Source of the DNA: UBA3871 sp041797745
GTDB lineage: Bacteria; Bacillota; Clostridia; Peptostreptococcales; Anaerovoracaceae
DNA length: 46,505 bases
Assembly: GCA_041797745.1 (NCBI GenBank)
Contig: JBHBZU010000028.1
Span: 1-46,505, forward strand
Reading direction: 5' to 3'
In this document: one piece after another, positions 24,944 to 33,862 of the stretch
How positions within the stretch are numbered: position 1 is the stretch's first letter
How the letters are laid out: every line of letters begins with the position of its first letter
The notes under the pieces: model-generated
What the model saw: the letters and a program-made list of their open reading frames with translations, nothing else
Databases searched by the model: none
Told to the model about the DNA's origin: nothing
Made by a program: the position numbers and the translations under genes

Positions 24944-25987
24944 ATGCTTTTTGGATTTACTAAAGACATGGGAATTGACCTTGGTACAGCCAACACTCTT
25001 ATCTATATTCAGGATAAAGGTATAGTTGTAAATGAACCCTCTGTAATTGCAAGAGACAATTACTCGGGTAAGATAATAGCTGTTGGTCATGAGGCTAAAA
25101 AAATGTTAGGAAAGGCGCCTGAAAGCCTTTCGGTTGTAAGACCTTTGCAGGATGGAGTTATTTCTGATTTCGATATGACAGCGGAAATGCTCAGAGCGTT
25201 TATAAACAGAGCCTTAAACAAAGCAAAGATTAAGGCAAGCAAGTTAAGAGTGGTTGTAGGTGTGCCTACAGGCATTACAGAGGTTGAAAAACGTGCGGTA
25301 GAAGAGGTAACTCGTGCTACCGGCGCAAAAGAAGTGTATATTCTGGAAGAACCTATGGCAGCAGCAATAGGTTCAGGACTTAAGGTAGACGAGCCTATGG
25401 GCTCTATGGTTGTAGATATCGGTGGAGGTACCACAGATATTGCTATTATTGCTCTTGGCGGTATAGTAGCCTCCACTTCCATAAGACATGCAGGAGATAA
25501 GTTCAACGAAGCTATCGTTGCATACATGAGAAGAACTTACAGCCTGCTCATTGGTGAACGTACTGCTGAAGACTTGAAAATTAATATAGGCTGCGCATTG
25601 GTGGAGCATGGTGATGACGGAAGAGAAGTGCTTGAATTTAGAGAAGCCAGAGGCAGAGACCTTGTAACAGGTTTGCCAAAGGTTATTCAGGTTACTTCAA
25701 AAGATCTTTATTATGCATTGGAAGAGTCCGTTGAAATAGTGGTAGACGGAATTAAATCAACTATGGAAAAGGCACCACCTGAAATTGCAGCGGACATAAC
25801 TATAAACGGTCTTGTTCTTTCAGGCGGTGGCGGTATGATTAAGGGCTTGGATCGTCTTATTGAAGAACAGACAGGTATGCATGTGGAAGTTGCTGAAAAC
25901 GCATTTGAGGCTGTGGCACGGGGAACCGGCATAAGTCTTAAGGACGTTGAATCTCTTAAAAGATATGCCAGCAACAAAGTTCACTAA
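24944..25987 (+). CDS. mreB: Rod-shape protein MreB/Mbl (actin homologue)
   Basis: A 347-residue bacterial actin. Nucleotide-binding motifs are clear: MGIDLGTANTLIYI (phosphate 1), VVDIGGGTTDIAII (phosphate 2) and LVLSGGGGMIKGLDRLI (adenosine). It polymerises under the membrane and guides side-wall synthesis with MreC, MreD, PBP2 and RodA. The start at 24944 is 9 nt from GGAGG (24930-24934); an ATG at 24935 abuts that Shine-Dalgarno and is unlikely. MreB and Mbl cannot be told apart from sequence alone, but linkage to mreCD favours MreB. Confidence 0.95.
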   Translation: MLFGFTKDMGIDLGTANTLIYIQDKGIVVNEPSVIARDNYSGKIIAVGHEAKKMLGKAPESLSVVRPLQDGVISDFDMTAEMLRAFINRALNKAKIKASKLRVVVGVPTGITEVEKRAVEEVTRATGAKEVYILEEPMAAAIGSGLKVDEPMGSMVVDIGGGTTDIAIIALGGIVASTSIRHAGDKFNEAIVAYMRRTYSLLIGERTAEDLKINIGCALVEHGDDGREVLEFREARGRDLVTGLPKVIQVTSKDLYYALEESVEIVVDGIKSTMEKAPPEIAADITINGLVLSGGGGMIKGLDRLIEEQTGMHVEVAENAFEAVARGTGISLKDVESLKRYASNKVH

Positions 25988-26035
25988 AATATCAGGTTTC
26001 TGAAAAATCAGTTGAATTAGATAGGTAGGGGTAAA

Positions 26036-26857
26036 ATGTTATTAGAATGGATTAAAAGGCACAAGATATTAATGTCTATATTTGGCGTAGTTTTGGTGCT
26101 TTGCATTATATTATCCATATCGTACTCAAGAGGCAATCTGGGTGCCATTGGAAGTGGCGTACAGACTGCAAATTCCGTTACCCAAGCACCTGTAACTAAA
26201 GGTGTAAACTGGATTAAAGACTCTACCAAAGGAATTTTCAGGTTCAGAGCGGTGGTTCGCGAAAATCAGGAGTTGCAGGACAGGTTAGAGGAACTTAACA
26301 AAGAAAATATAAAACTTAAGTTGGATGAGCAGGAGTTGGCAGAACTTAAGGAGCTTTCACTTGCCCTAAACTATGAAGCTGTGAAAAACAGTCAAGGTCA
26401 TGTAACAGGAGATATAACTACTGTAAACGGAGCCAGCTACTTCAACACTTTCACCATAGATTGCGGAACGGAAAAGGGCATTGCTAAAGACAATATTGTC
26501 GTAAACGGTACAGGACTTGTGGGGATGGTGCGTGAAACGGGCAGACATTTTTCAAAAATCTCATCCATAATTGATAAGTCATCATCTGTTTCTTACAGAG
26601 TATTGAACAAGATGGATATCATGGGAATTGTAAATGGTGGCGGAAACGGAATGCTTGAGGGCTATACCTTTGATATGGAGGCGGAAATCAGCGAGGGCGA
26701 CGTACTTATAACCTCCGGCATGGGTGTATATCCGGCAGGGATTGTCATCGGTACAGTTGAGTCGGTTTCCTTTAATCAAGGAACCCAGCTAAAGACTATT
26801 ACGGTAAAACCTGCGGTATCCTTTAACAGTATCAAGAAAGTTTTGGTGTTAATATGA
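26036..26857 (+). CDS. mreC: Rod-shape protein MreC
   Basis: A 273-residue protein with a single N-terminal membrane helix (about residues 13-30), a coiled-coil segment (~70-105, RENQELQDRLEELNKENIKLK) and the beta-barrel MreC domain after it (NGTGLVGMVRETGRHFSKISSIID). It is the extracytoplasmic scaffold linking MreB to PBP2. The start has TAGGGG 6 nt upstream. It overlaps mreD by 4 nt. Confidence 0.94.
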   Translation: MLLEWIKRHKILMSIFGVVLVLCIILSISYSRGNLGAIGSGVQTANSVTQAPVTKGVNWIKDSTKGIFRFRAVVRENQELQDRLEELNKENIKLKLDEQELAELKELSLALNYEAVKNSQGHVTGDITTVNGASYFNTFTIDCGTEKGIAKDNIVVNGTGLVGMVRETGRHFSKISSIIDKSSSVSYRVLNKMDIMGIVNGGGNGMLEGYTFDMEAEISEGDVLITSGMGVYPAGIVIGTVESVSFNQGTQLKTITVKPAVSFNSIKKVLVLI

Positions 26858-27354
26858 GATACTGGAAAGCTGTGTTGATTTCTTTTATTGCTTTCTTTTT
26901 TCAAGGTTCCTTGGCAAATTTATTTTCGATATTTGGAGCTACTCCAAACTTATTACTTTGCGTTACAGTGCTGTTTGCATTTTTATATGAAGACAGTGAC
27001 GCAGGCATGATTTTAGGAGTAGTTTTTGGACTTTTATATGATATATGCTATATGTCATATGTTGGAGTTACACCTATTTGGTTATTACTTATAGCTTTTG
27101 GCGTGTCCCTTACAAGAGAACTTTTAAACAGGGAAAACATAGGGACCATACTGATTATTACAGCAGTAGCTACTTTTATGTTTAATATGTTAACTTGGGC
27201 TTCCTACGCTATCATGGGCAGCAATACAGAGATATTTTATGTCTTAAAAGGGCAGCCGGTGGCTATGGCTTATAATATGTTAATTGAAGCCTTACTTTAT
27301 TCAGCAGTTATTAAAAAGGTATTAAAACGAAGAAGGGACTTATTCTATCAATGA
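26854..27354 (+). CDS. mreD: Rod-shape protein MreD
   Basis: A 166-residue membrane protein with about five helices and almost no soluble part, the usual size of MreD. It has FFFQGSLANLFSIFGATPNLLL near the start and VFGLLYDICYM. It overlaps mreC by 4 nt and mrdA by 4 nt (ATGA), showing tight translational coupling of the elongation genes. Confidence 0.92.
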   Translation: MRYWKAVLISFIAFFFQGSLANLFSIFGATPNLLLCVTVLFAFLYEDSDAGMILGVVFGLLYDICYMSYVGVTPIWLLLIAFGVSLTRELLNRENIGTILIITAVATFMFNMLTWASYAIMGSNTEIFYVLKGQPVAMAYNMLIEALLYSAVIKKVLKRRRDLFYQ

Positions 27355-30095
27355 AACAGCTCTTACGTTCAAGATATTATCAACTGGTGATAATTTTACT
27401 CGTCCTGATGGCAGTTCTTGCAATCAGGCTTTTTGTGCTGACTGTAATACAGAATGAAAAGTGGGTAACCTATGCTACTCAGATTTCCGAGCAAAGCATT
27501 TATACCGCCGCTCCCAGAGGGGAAATTTTAGATAGGTACGGAAGAATTATTGCAGGTAACAAACAAACTTTCACAGTAACCTTTGACCCCTCTAATATGG
27601 AAAATCAGGATATTAACAGAATTGCTTTAAAATCCTTAAATATAATGGAGCAACATGGAGATATATATTACGATGAATTTCCTATCGTAATAATAGGCAG
27701 CAGTTTTGCTTATACATATCAGCAACAGATTGAAAACTGGCTGAAAGAGCAGGGTATACCTACAAATTACAATGCGGAGCAGACCTTTGCGTATTTAAGA
27801 TCACGCTTTGAAATAGATGAGGGTTTGTCAAAGTATGACGCACAATCCACTATGCAGACCGTGTATAACTTTTTTCCGCCAATTTCGGTTAAAAAGATGG
27901 ATTATACTTATAACCTCGATAAAAATTCCTTTTTAGAGAAGTTTAAGCTGGATAAAAACATGACAGCGGAGGAAGCTTTTAATGCTCTTTGCGAAAAATA
28001 TGAGATAGACGCCAACTACACAGTATATGAAAAACGTAAGATACTCATAGTTAGAAATGAAATTGCTTCCTTGGGATATCATAAATATGTTCCTGCCACT
28101 TTAGCTACGGACGTTTCGGACGAAACCATAGTCATGCTTAAGGAAATGAGTGACGATTTAAACGGGGTTGAGGTAGTATCGGATACTATGCGTTATTACC
28201 CACATGGCAATACGGCATCTCATATTATAGGGTATTTAGGTAAGATTTCAGAAAGAGATAAGGCTCATTATGTGGATGAGCTTGGCTATAACTCCAACGA
28301 TATGATAGGTCAGGACGGCATAGAATCCGTTTATGAGTCTATTTTAAAAGGTGAGGACGGAGTCAAGAAAGTTCAGGTAAATGCTTACGGTGAGTTCGTT
28401 CAGGACGTTAGCAATACGGAACCTGTAAAAGGTAATGACGTAACCCTTACCATTGACTTGGATTTACAAAAGACGGCGGAGGACGCTTTGGAGCGAGAGC
28501 TTAAAGCCATCCAAACCAGCGGAGTATTTCAAAGTATATACGGAAACTACAGTTATGGTAAGGCGTACAAGAACGCTAACGTTGGGGCGCTTGTAGCTAT
28601 TGAGGTAGAGACAGGCGATGTTCTGGCAATGGTAAGCTATCCTGACTTTGACCCAAACCTCTTTGCAAAGGGTATCAACAGTGAGGATTGGCTCAGCTTA
28701 CAGCGGAAGAACATCAGAGACTCTCTGGCACCGGCACCTCTTTACAATGTGGCGGCGAGAACGGCTGTACAACCGGGTTCAACATTTAAACCGGTTACCG
28801 CTACCGCAGCACTGGCAGCAGGGTTAAATCCACGCACGAAGTATTACGACGGCGGATATGTTCAGGTGGGTAACAGACCTTACGGTTGTCTGATTTGGAA
28901 CAGATACCACGGTTCCCACGGATATATTGACTTACCTCATGCACTGGAAGTTTCCTGCAATTACTATTTTTATGATGTGGCGACAGGAAAAGATTATTAT
29001 ACAGGAAAATCCTTAGGTTATAAGATGGATATTGATAAGCTTATGACCTATGCCAAACAATATGGTTTGGGAGAACCTACAGGCATAGAAATTTCTGAAA
29101 CGGTTACAGGTGTTCCCTCTGCCGAAAAGAAAATGAAAAATACCAAGGGACAGCTTAAAAACGTTCTTGCATGGAATGCAGAGAAATATTTCAAGCCCGA
29201 GGTGTGCGCTGATAAAACTTTACTTAACGATTATATCAATGAAATAGTTAACTGGACTGAAGAAAACCCCTCAAGGAGCGAAATCCTTGAAAGAATGGGG
29301 AAACAGGGTGTTATGGAGGATAAAGTAGAGAGTATCACTGATCTTTGTAAATACAGCTATTTTAATCAGGCAGCGTGGACTTTAGGAGACGAATTCAACA
29401 TAGCAATAGGACAGGGTGAAAACTCTTATACACCTTTGCAGATGGCAAACTATGCAGCAACTTTAGGTAACGGAGGAAAGCACAACACTGTGTCCATAAT
29501 TAAATCTATTGAGGGTAAGGGACACACTGTTAAACCTGAACCTACTCAGGTGGATATCACCGAAGATAATTTAGCCTATATCATAGATGGTATGAAACTT
29601 GTGGCTAACGGTTCAAAGGGCTCTTTGCGCAGCGTATTTGCAGGTTTTCCGGTTACCGTTGCCGCTAAAACGGGAACAGCTGAAAAGTCGGGAGTTATTC
29701 AACCCCCTGATGAAGTGGAATATATTCGCCAGCATTTAGGCTCCCTTGCCGGTGGAGTATCTATGGAACAGGTAGAGGCTGAAATGACTAGACTCATGAC
29801 CGAAGAGGGAGACAGATACTCTTCAAGAGCGGGAGCGGTGGATCAGGCGGTTATAAATCTCAGCGGAGGCAAGGTTACCCAAGGTCGCATAAATCAGTGG
29901 AAACCTGAATACGATAATTTTGCATGGGTAATTTGTTTAGCACCTGCTGAAAATCCGAAGATTGCAGTGGCGTCTTTGGTATTTCAGGGTGGTACGGCAG
30001 GTTATGCCTCACCGGCGGTAAGAGAGGTTATCGGAAAATATCTTCAGTTAGATAAATCTTATACGGATTTGTCGCTGGCAACAGAGATAAAATAA
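27351..30095 (+). CDS. mrdA: Penicillin-binding protein 2 (elongation transpeptidase)
   Basis: A 914-residue class B PBP: one N-terminal membrane helix, a pedestal/dimerisation region (~45-380) and a transpeptidase domain. The active-site motifs are STFK (Ser477), SCN (535-537) and KTG (773-775, in KTGTAEKSG). It cross-links peptidoglycan during elongation with RodA. It is long for the family (Bacillus PBP2A is about 716 residues). Extra length lies in the pedestal, between SCN and KTG (~585-680), and between KTG and the FAWVICLAP strand (~780-845). It overlaps mreD by 4 nt. Confidence 0.93.
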   Translation: MKQLLRSRYYQLVIILLVLMAVLAIRLFVLTVIQNEKWVTYATQISEQSIYTAAPRGEILDRYGRIIAGNKQTFTVTFDPSNMENQDINRIALKSLNIMEQHGDIYYDEFPIVIIGSSFAYTYQQQIENWLKEQGIPTNYNAEQTFAYLRSRFEIDEGLSKYDAQSTMQTVYNFFPPISVKKMDYTYNLDKNSFLEKFKLDKNMTAEEAFNALCEKYEIDANYTVYEKRKILIVRNEIASLGYHKYVPATLATDVSDETIVMLKEMSDDLNGVEVVSDTMRYYPHGNTASHIIGYLGKISERDKAHYVDELGYNSNDMIGQDGIESVYESILKGEDGVKKVQVNAYGEFVQDVSNTEPVKGNDVTLTIDLDLQKTAEDALERELKAIQTSGVFQSIYGNYSYGKAYKNANVGALVAIEVETGDVLAMVSYPDFDPNLFAKGINSEDWLSLQRKNIRDSLAPAPLYNVAARTAVQPGSTFKPVTATAALAAGLNPRTKYYDGGYVQVGNRPYGCLIWNRYHGSHGYIDLPHALEVSCNYYFYDVATGKDYYTGKSLGYKMDIDKLMTYAKQYGLGEPTGIEISETVTGVPSAEKKMKNTKGQLKNVLAWNAEKYFKPEVCADKTLLNDYINEIVNWTEENPSRSEILERMGKQGVMEDKVESITDLCKYSYFNQAAWTLGDEFNIAIGQGENSYTPLQMANYAATLGNGGKHNTVSIIKSIEGKGHTVKPEPTQVDITEDNLAYIIDGMKLVANGSKGSLRSVFAGFPVTVAAKTGTAEKSGVIQPPDEVEYIRQHLGSLAGGVSMEQVEAEMTRLMTEEGDRYSSRAGAVDQAVINLSGGKVTQGRINQWKPEYDNFAWVICLAPAENPKIAVASLVFQGGTAGYASPAVREVIGKYLQLDKSYTDLSLATEIK

Positions 30096-30137
30096 TGGTA
30101 TTATAGAATAGGAAAACATATTTAGGAGTTACTAGCA

Positions 30138-30860
30138 ATGGGTGAAGTTATTTTAATCACATCAGGAAAAGGCGGAACCGGAAAGAGCGTTTTCACAGCA
30201 AATTTCGGTGCGGTACTTGCTCAAATGGGCAAGAAAGTAGCCTTGATAGATATGGATATGGGTGTAAGAAATTTAGACCTTTATCTTGGCTTGGAAAATA
30301 AAGTAGTATATGATGTGTCTGACGTAGTAACCGGTATCTGCCGCATTAAGCAGGCTCTTGTAAGAGATAAGAGATTTGACAGTCTTTTTCTCATGCCATC
30401 ACCACCTCATAGGGATGACGGCACCGTTACACCCTTGCACATGAAAGTTCTATGTGAAAAGCTGAAAGAGAGTTTCGATTATGTATTAATTGATTCTCCA
30501 TCAGGTATAGATGACGGCTTTGTACTGGCTGCCGCCGGGGCAGACCGTGCCGTCATAATTACAGTGCCGGAGTTTGCCGCTGTTAGAGATGCGGATATGG
30601 CGGACAGCGCGCTTCTTAGTTTAGGCATTACCGACAGAGTTTATATTATAAACAAAGTAATAGCGGAGATTATGGGAACAGGTCTTGTACCCTCAATAAA
30701 TGACATAGCCCAAATCATGAAACCTGAACTGGTGGGCTTCATACAGTATGACGATAATATCATGATTGCAGCTAACAACGGATTGCCTATCGTCTGTAAA
30801 AAAGACAGTTATATCACCGAAAACTTCAAGAAAATTACAGATAGGATTATATCGTGTTAG
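30138..30860 (+). CDS. MinD-like ATPase lacking the membrane-targeting tail
   Basis: A 240-residue deviant Walker A ATPase. The P-loop SGKGGTGKS has the signature Lys11 and catalytic Lys16; VALIDMDMGVRNLDLYLGLE and VLIDSPSGID match MinD. True MinD ends in an amphipathic helix (a GFLxRLF-type end, about 15-25 residues) that binds membrane; this protein stops at KKITDRIISC, before that helix. No minC or minE is present: 42 nt separate it from mrdA and a terminator follows. It may still place division or serve the elongation machine; its role is uncertain. The start has TAGGAG upstream. Confidence 0.8.
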   Translation: MGEVILITSGKGGTGKSVFTANFGAVLAQMGKKVALIDMDMGVRNLDLYLGLENKVVYDVSDVVTGICRIKQALVRDKRFDSLFLMPSPPHRDDGTVTPLHMKVLCEKLKESFDYVLIDSPSGIDDGFVLAAAGADRAVIITVPEFAAVRDADMADSALLSLGITDRVYIINKVIAEIMGTGLVPSINDIAQIMKPELVGFIQYDDNIMIAANNGLPIVCKKDSYITENFKKITDRIISC

Positions 30861-30888
30861 GTATTTTGTTTTCAGTATTTTGAATTGA

Positions 30889-30926
30889 AAAGAGAGCACT
30901 GCGTTGCAGTCGCTCTCTTTGCTTTT
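30889..30926. terminator. Bidirectional terminator between minD-like gene and rodA
   Basis: AAAGAGAGC plus ACTGC (30889-30902) pairs with GCAGT and GCTCTCTTT (30906-30920), with one bulged C at 30911 and a GTT loop. T-rich sequence follows on the plus strand and A-rich sequence precedes it, so it can serve both converging transcripts. Confidence 0.85.
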
Positions 30927-30970
30927 ATATTTATGATACACAGGCAAAGTCGGATGATACACAGGTAAGG

Positions 30971-32077
30971 CTAGAAGTTGATTTTCTTCGAACGCATACC
31001 CACAGACAGCACCAACCCCACTGCCATCATACTGGCTAGGACTGAAGAGCCTCCTGAGGATATGAAAGGGAGAGTGATACCTGTTACCGGCATAATTCCC
31101 ATGGACATTCCTATATTTTCAAAGACCTGAAAACCGAAGCTACCTAGGAAACCTACGGCTATAAGTGCGCCGTACAGGTCTATGGAGTTTTTGGCTACAA
31201 CAGCGATTCTATATAGGAATATGGTGAAAAGAGCGATAAGTATAATACCGCCGATGAGACCCAATTCCTCACAGATAACGGAGAAGATAAAGTCTGATTT
31301 TTGAACAGGAAGAAAGTCTAAACCTTTTTGAGTTCCTTGAAAAAGACCCTTTCCCCCAAAACCTCCCGAACCGATAGCAATTTTAGATTGCTGAACCTGA
31401 TAATTGCCGGGAAGAGCCAGATTGTCAGGATGAAGAAACGCGTCAATACGATCCTTTTGGTGCGAAGCCATAAATCTGTAAGCAAGAGGAATCATAAGCG
31501 TAAATATAACTGCCAACTTGCCGAAAAGCTTATAATCAATACCTGCAAAGAATACCATAATAACCCAAATGACACAGAATACAATGGCGCTACCGAGGTC
31601 ATCCTTTAATACTATTATTATGAAAGGAGCACCAAATAGGGCTGCTTTCATAATTCCTTTAAAATTGTATAAGGTATCGCGATTTTTTGAAAGATACACA
31701 GCCATGAGAATTACAAAAGCCAGCTTTACAAATTCCGAGGGTTGAAGAGTGATAATTTTCAAATCAATCCAAGAGCGAGCACCGAACTGCTCTTTACCAA
31801 GTCCGGGAATGTATACGGAAAGCAGAAACGCCAAAGAAACTCCATAAAGAACTTTGTATATTCGTTCGTAGAATTTGTAGTCTATGGATATGATAAAAAT
31901 CAAGCAAATAAATCCCAAAATATAAGCGATGGCTTGAATTATAACATCCTTTGAAAGAAGAAATCCTGAGTCATAGACTGTGGAGCCAATCATGACACAG
32001 GAAAACAGTGCAAAGACTAAAACCAATCCCAGTATAACTTTATCTAAATTTTTAAGTAAATTTATAAAATAGTTCAT
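30971..32077 (-). CDS. rodA: Rod-shape determining protein RodA (SEDS glycosyltransferase)
   Basis: A 368-residue SEDS-family membrane protein with about ten helices, the peptidoglycan glycosyltransferase that works with PBP2. Typical signs are GARSWIDLKIITLQPSEFVKLAFV and, near the end, GMSMGIMPVTGITLPFISSGGSSVL. Assignment to RodA rather than FtsW/SpoVE rests on its place beside mreBCD-mrdA. It lies convergent to them. The start at 32077 follows AAGGGG at good spacing; an ATG at 32101 has no Shine-Dalgarno. Its promoter overlaps that of rny. Confidence 0.92.
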   Translation of the reverse strand: MNYFINLLKNLDKVILGLVLVFALFSCVMIGSTVYDSGFLLSKDVIIQAIAYILGFICLIFIISIDYKFYERIYKVLYGVSLAFLLSVYIPGLGKEQFGARSWIDLKIITLQPSEFVKLAFVILMAVYLSKNRDTLYNFKGIMKAALFGAPFIIIVLKDDLGSAIVFCVIWVIMVFFAGIDYKLFGKLAVIFTLMIPLAYRFMASHQKDRIDAFLHPDNLALPGNYQVQQSKIAIGSGGFGGKGLFQGTQKGLDFLPVQKSDFIFSVICEELGLIGGIILIALFTIFLYRIAVVAKNSIDLYGALIAVGFLGSFGFQVFENIGMSMGIMPVTGITLPFISSGGSSVLASMMAVGLVLSVGMRSKKINF

Positions 32078-32094
32078 ATTACCCCTTACATTAC

Positions 32095-32124
32095 TTGACA
32101 TTAAGTCTCTTTAAACATTATAAT
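32095..32124 (+). promoter_or_regulatory. Promoter of rny
   Basis: A consensus TTGACA (32095-32100) and TATAAT (32119-32124) are spaced by 18 nt. Its -10 overlaps the -10 of the opposing rodA promoter. Confidence 0.75.
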
Positions 32125-32146
32125 ATATGTTGTATGATTATATCAA
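32117..32146 (-). promoter_or_regulatory. Promoter of rodA
   Basis: On the minus strand, TTGATA (plus-strand 32141-32146) and TATAAT (32117-32122) are spaced by 18 nt. The two divergent -10 hexamers share ATTATAAT at 32117-32124, so polymerase cannot occupy both at once. Confidence 0.7.
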
Positions 32147-32205
32147 GATTTAATTAATTTTTGTGTAGCATAAAAACGAAAAATTTATAAGAAGGAGGCG
32201 CTTAA

Positions 32206-33747
32206 ATGCCAGCAGTAGCAAGTGTTTTAATAGCAATTGGTACCTTAGCCATAGGGCTTTTGGTTGGATATATATTCAGAAAAAACGTAGGCGAAAAGAC
32301 CATCGGAAGTGCAGAACTTAAAGCAAAGAATCTGATTCTTGATGCCGAGAATAAAGCTGAGACAATCAAGAAGGAAATCACCATTGAAGCAAAAGAAGAA
32401 GCTCACAAAATTCGTAATGAAGTAGAGCGCGAAATGAAAGAACGTAGAGGAGAAATCCAGCGTTCTGAAAAGAGACTCATCCAAAAGGAAGAGTCCATTG
32501 ATAAGAAGCTCGAAAATATCGAGCGCAAGGAGGAAAACATCTCCAATAAGGAGGCGGCTATCCTCAAGAAAAATCAGGAAGTTGAAGAAGTATTGCAAAA
32601 GCAGATGGATGAACTGGAACGCATTTCCGGTTACTCTGTTGAAGATGCAAAGCAGATATTACTTAACAACTGTGAAAAAGAGATACGTTACGAAGCCAGT
32701 GTTATGATTAAGGATATCGTTAGCAAGGCAAAGGAAGACGCAGATAAACAGGCAAAGGAAATTATCACCGGAGCCATTCAAAGATGTGCTGCCGATCATG
32801 TAGCGGAGTCTACAGTATCTGTAGTGCCGCTTCCAAATGACGAAATGAAAGGTCGTATAATCGGCAGAGAGGGTCGTAACATTAGAGCCATTGAAACTCT
32901 CACAGGTGTTGAGTTAATTATTGATGATACGCCGGAAGCGGTTATCCTTTCAGGCTTTGACCCTGTAAGAAGAGAGACTGCTCGTATGGCTCTTGAAAAA
33001 CTTATAGTTGATGGACGTATCCATCCTGCCAGAATCGAAGAAATGATTGAAAAGGCGGAGAAAGAGATAAATGCAATCATCAAAGAAGAGGGTGAACAGG
33101 CTACCTTTGAAGTAGGTATTCACAATCTTCATCCTGAGTTGGTAAAGCTTTTAGGAAGACTTAAGTACAGAACTTCTTACGGGCAGAATGTATTAAAGCA
33201 TTCCATTGAAGTTGCTCATTTAGCCGGTCTTATGGCCGGAGAACTGGGTATGGATGTGAAGCTTGCTAAACGTGCAGGCTTACTTCACGATATCGGTAAG
33301 GCGCTCGATCATGAAGTCGAGGGTACTCATGTAGATATCGGTATTGATGTATTGAAGAAATACAAAGAGACTGAAGCGGTTATCAATGCTATGGCGGCTC
33401 ACCATGGAGACTATGAACCGAAGAGCATGGAAGCTGTTCTTATTGCAGCAGCCGATGCACTTTCCGCAGCTAGACCGGGAGCACGTAGAGAAACTCTTGA
33501 CACATATATCAAGAGACTTGAAAAGCTTGAAGAAATCGCTAATACTACACAGGGAGTTGATAAGTCCTTTGCTATTCAGGCAGGTCGTGAGATTAGAGTT
33601 ATCTGCAAGCCTGAACAGGTTAAGGATGAAGAAATTGCTATGCTTGCAAGAGAAATTTCCAAGAAAATTGAGGGCGAGCTTGAGTATCCGGGTCAGATAA
33701 AGGTAAATGTTATCAGAGAGACCAGAGCTATAGACTACGCTAAATAA
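32206..33747 (+). CDS. rny: Ribonuclease Y
   Basis: A 513-residue membrane-anchored endoribonuclease that starts mRNA decay. It has an N-terminal membrane helix (~5-25), a long charged coiled coil (~35-170), a KH domain (GRIIGREGRNIRAIETLTGVELIIDDTPE) and an HD domain (LLHDIGKALDHEVEGTHVDIG) that carries the metal site. The length and order match RNase Y of Bacillus and clostridia. The start follows AAGGAGGCG. It is monocistronic with its own promoter and terminator; spoVS and ymdB, neighbours in many spore-formers, are absent. Confidence 0.96.
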   Translation: MPAVASVLIAIGTLAIGLLVGYIFRKNVGEKTIGSAELKAKNLILDAENKAETIKKEITIEAKEEAHKIRNEVEREMKERRGEIQRSEKRLIQKEESIDKKLENIERKEENISNKEAAILKKNQEVEEVLQKQMDELERISGYSVEDAKQILLNNCEKEIRYEASVMIKDIVSKAKEDADKQAKEIITGAIQRCAADHVAESTVSVVPLPNDEMKGRIIGREGRNIRAIETLTGVELIIDDTPEAVILSGFDPVRRETARMALEKLIVDGRIHPARIEEMIEKAEKEINAIIKEEGEQATFEVGIHNLHPELVKLLGRLKYRTSYGQNVLKHSIEVAHLAGLMAGELGMDVKLAKRAGLLHDIGKALDHEVEGTHVDIGIDVLKKYKETEAVINAMAAHHGDYEPKSMEAVLIAAADALSAARPGARRETLDTYIKRLEKLEEIANTTQGVDKSFAIQAGREIRVICKPEQVKDEEIAMLAREISKKIEGELEYPGQIKVNVIRETRAIDYAK

Positions 33748-33772
33748 ATAAATCTTTGATTATACAATTATG

Positions 33773-33803
33773 GCCCGACAGATTTTTCTGTCGGGCATTT
33801 TAT
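33773..33803 (+). terminator. Terminator of rny
   Basis: GCCCGACAGA (33773-33782) pairs perfectly with TCTGTCGGGC (33787-33796) across a TTTT loop, followed by a short ATTTT run. Confidence 0.85.
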
Positions 33804-33862
33804 GAAAAATGGGGAATAAAGTCATTTGTTTGACTTATACATAATAGAATTGGGATTTTAGT

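Noticed and set aside
30096..30137. A missed minC between mrdA and the MinD-like gene
   Set aside because: Only 42 nt are available, without an open frame; minC cannot be hidden there.
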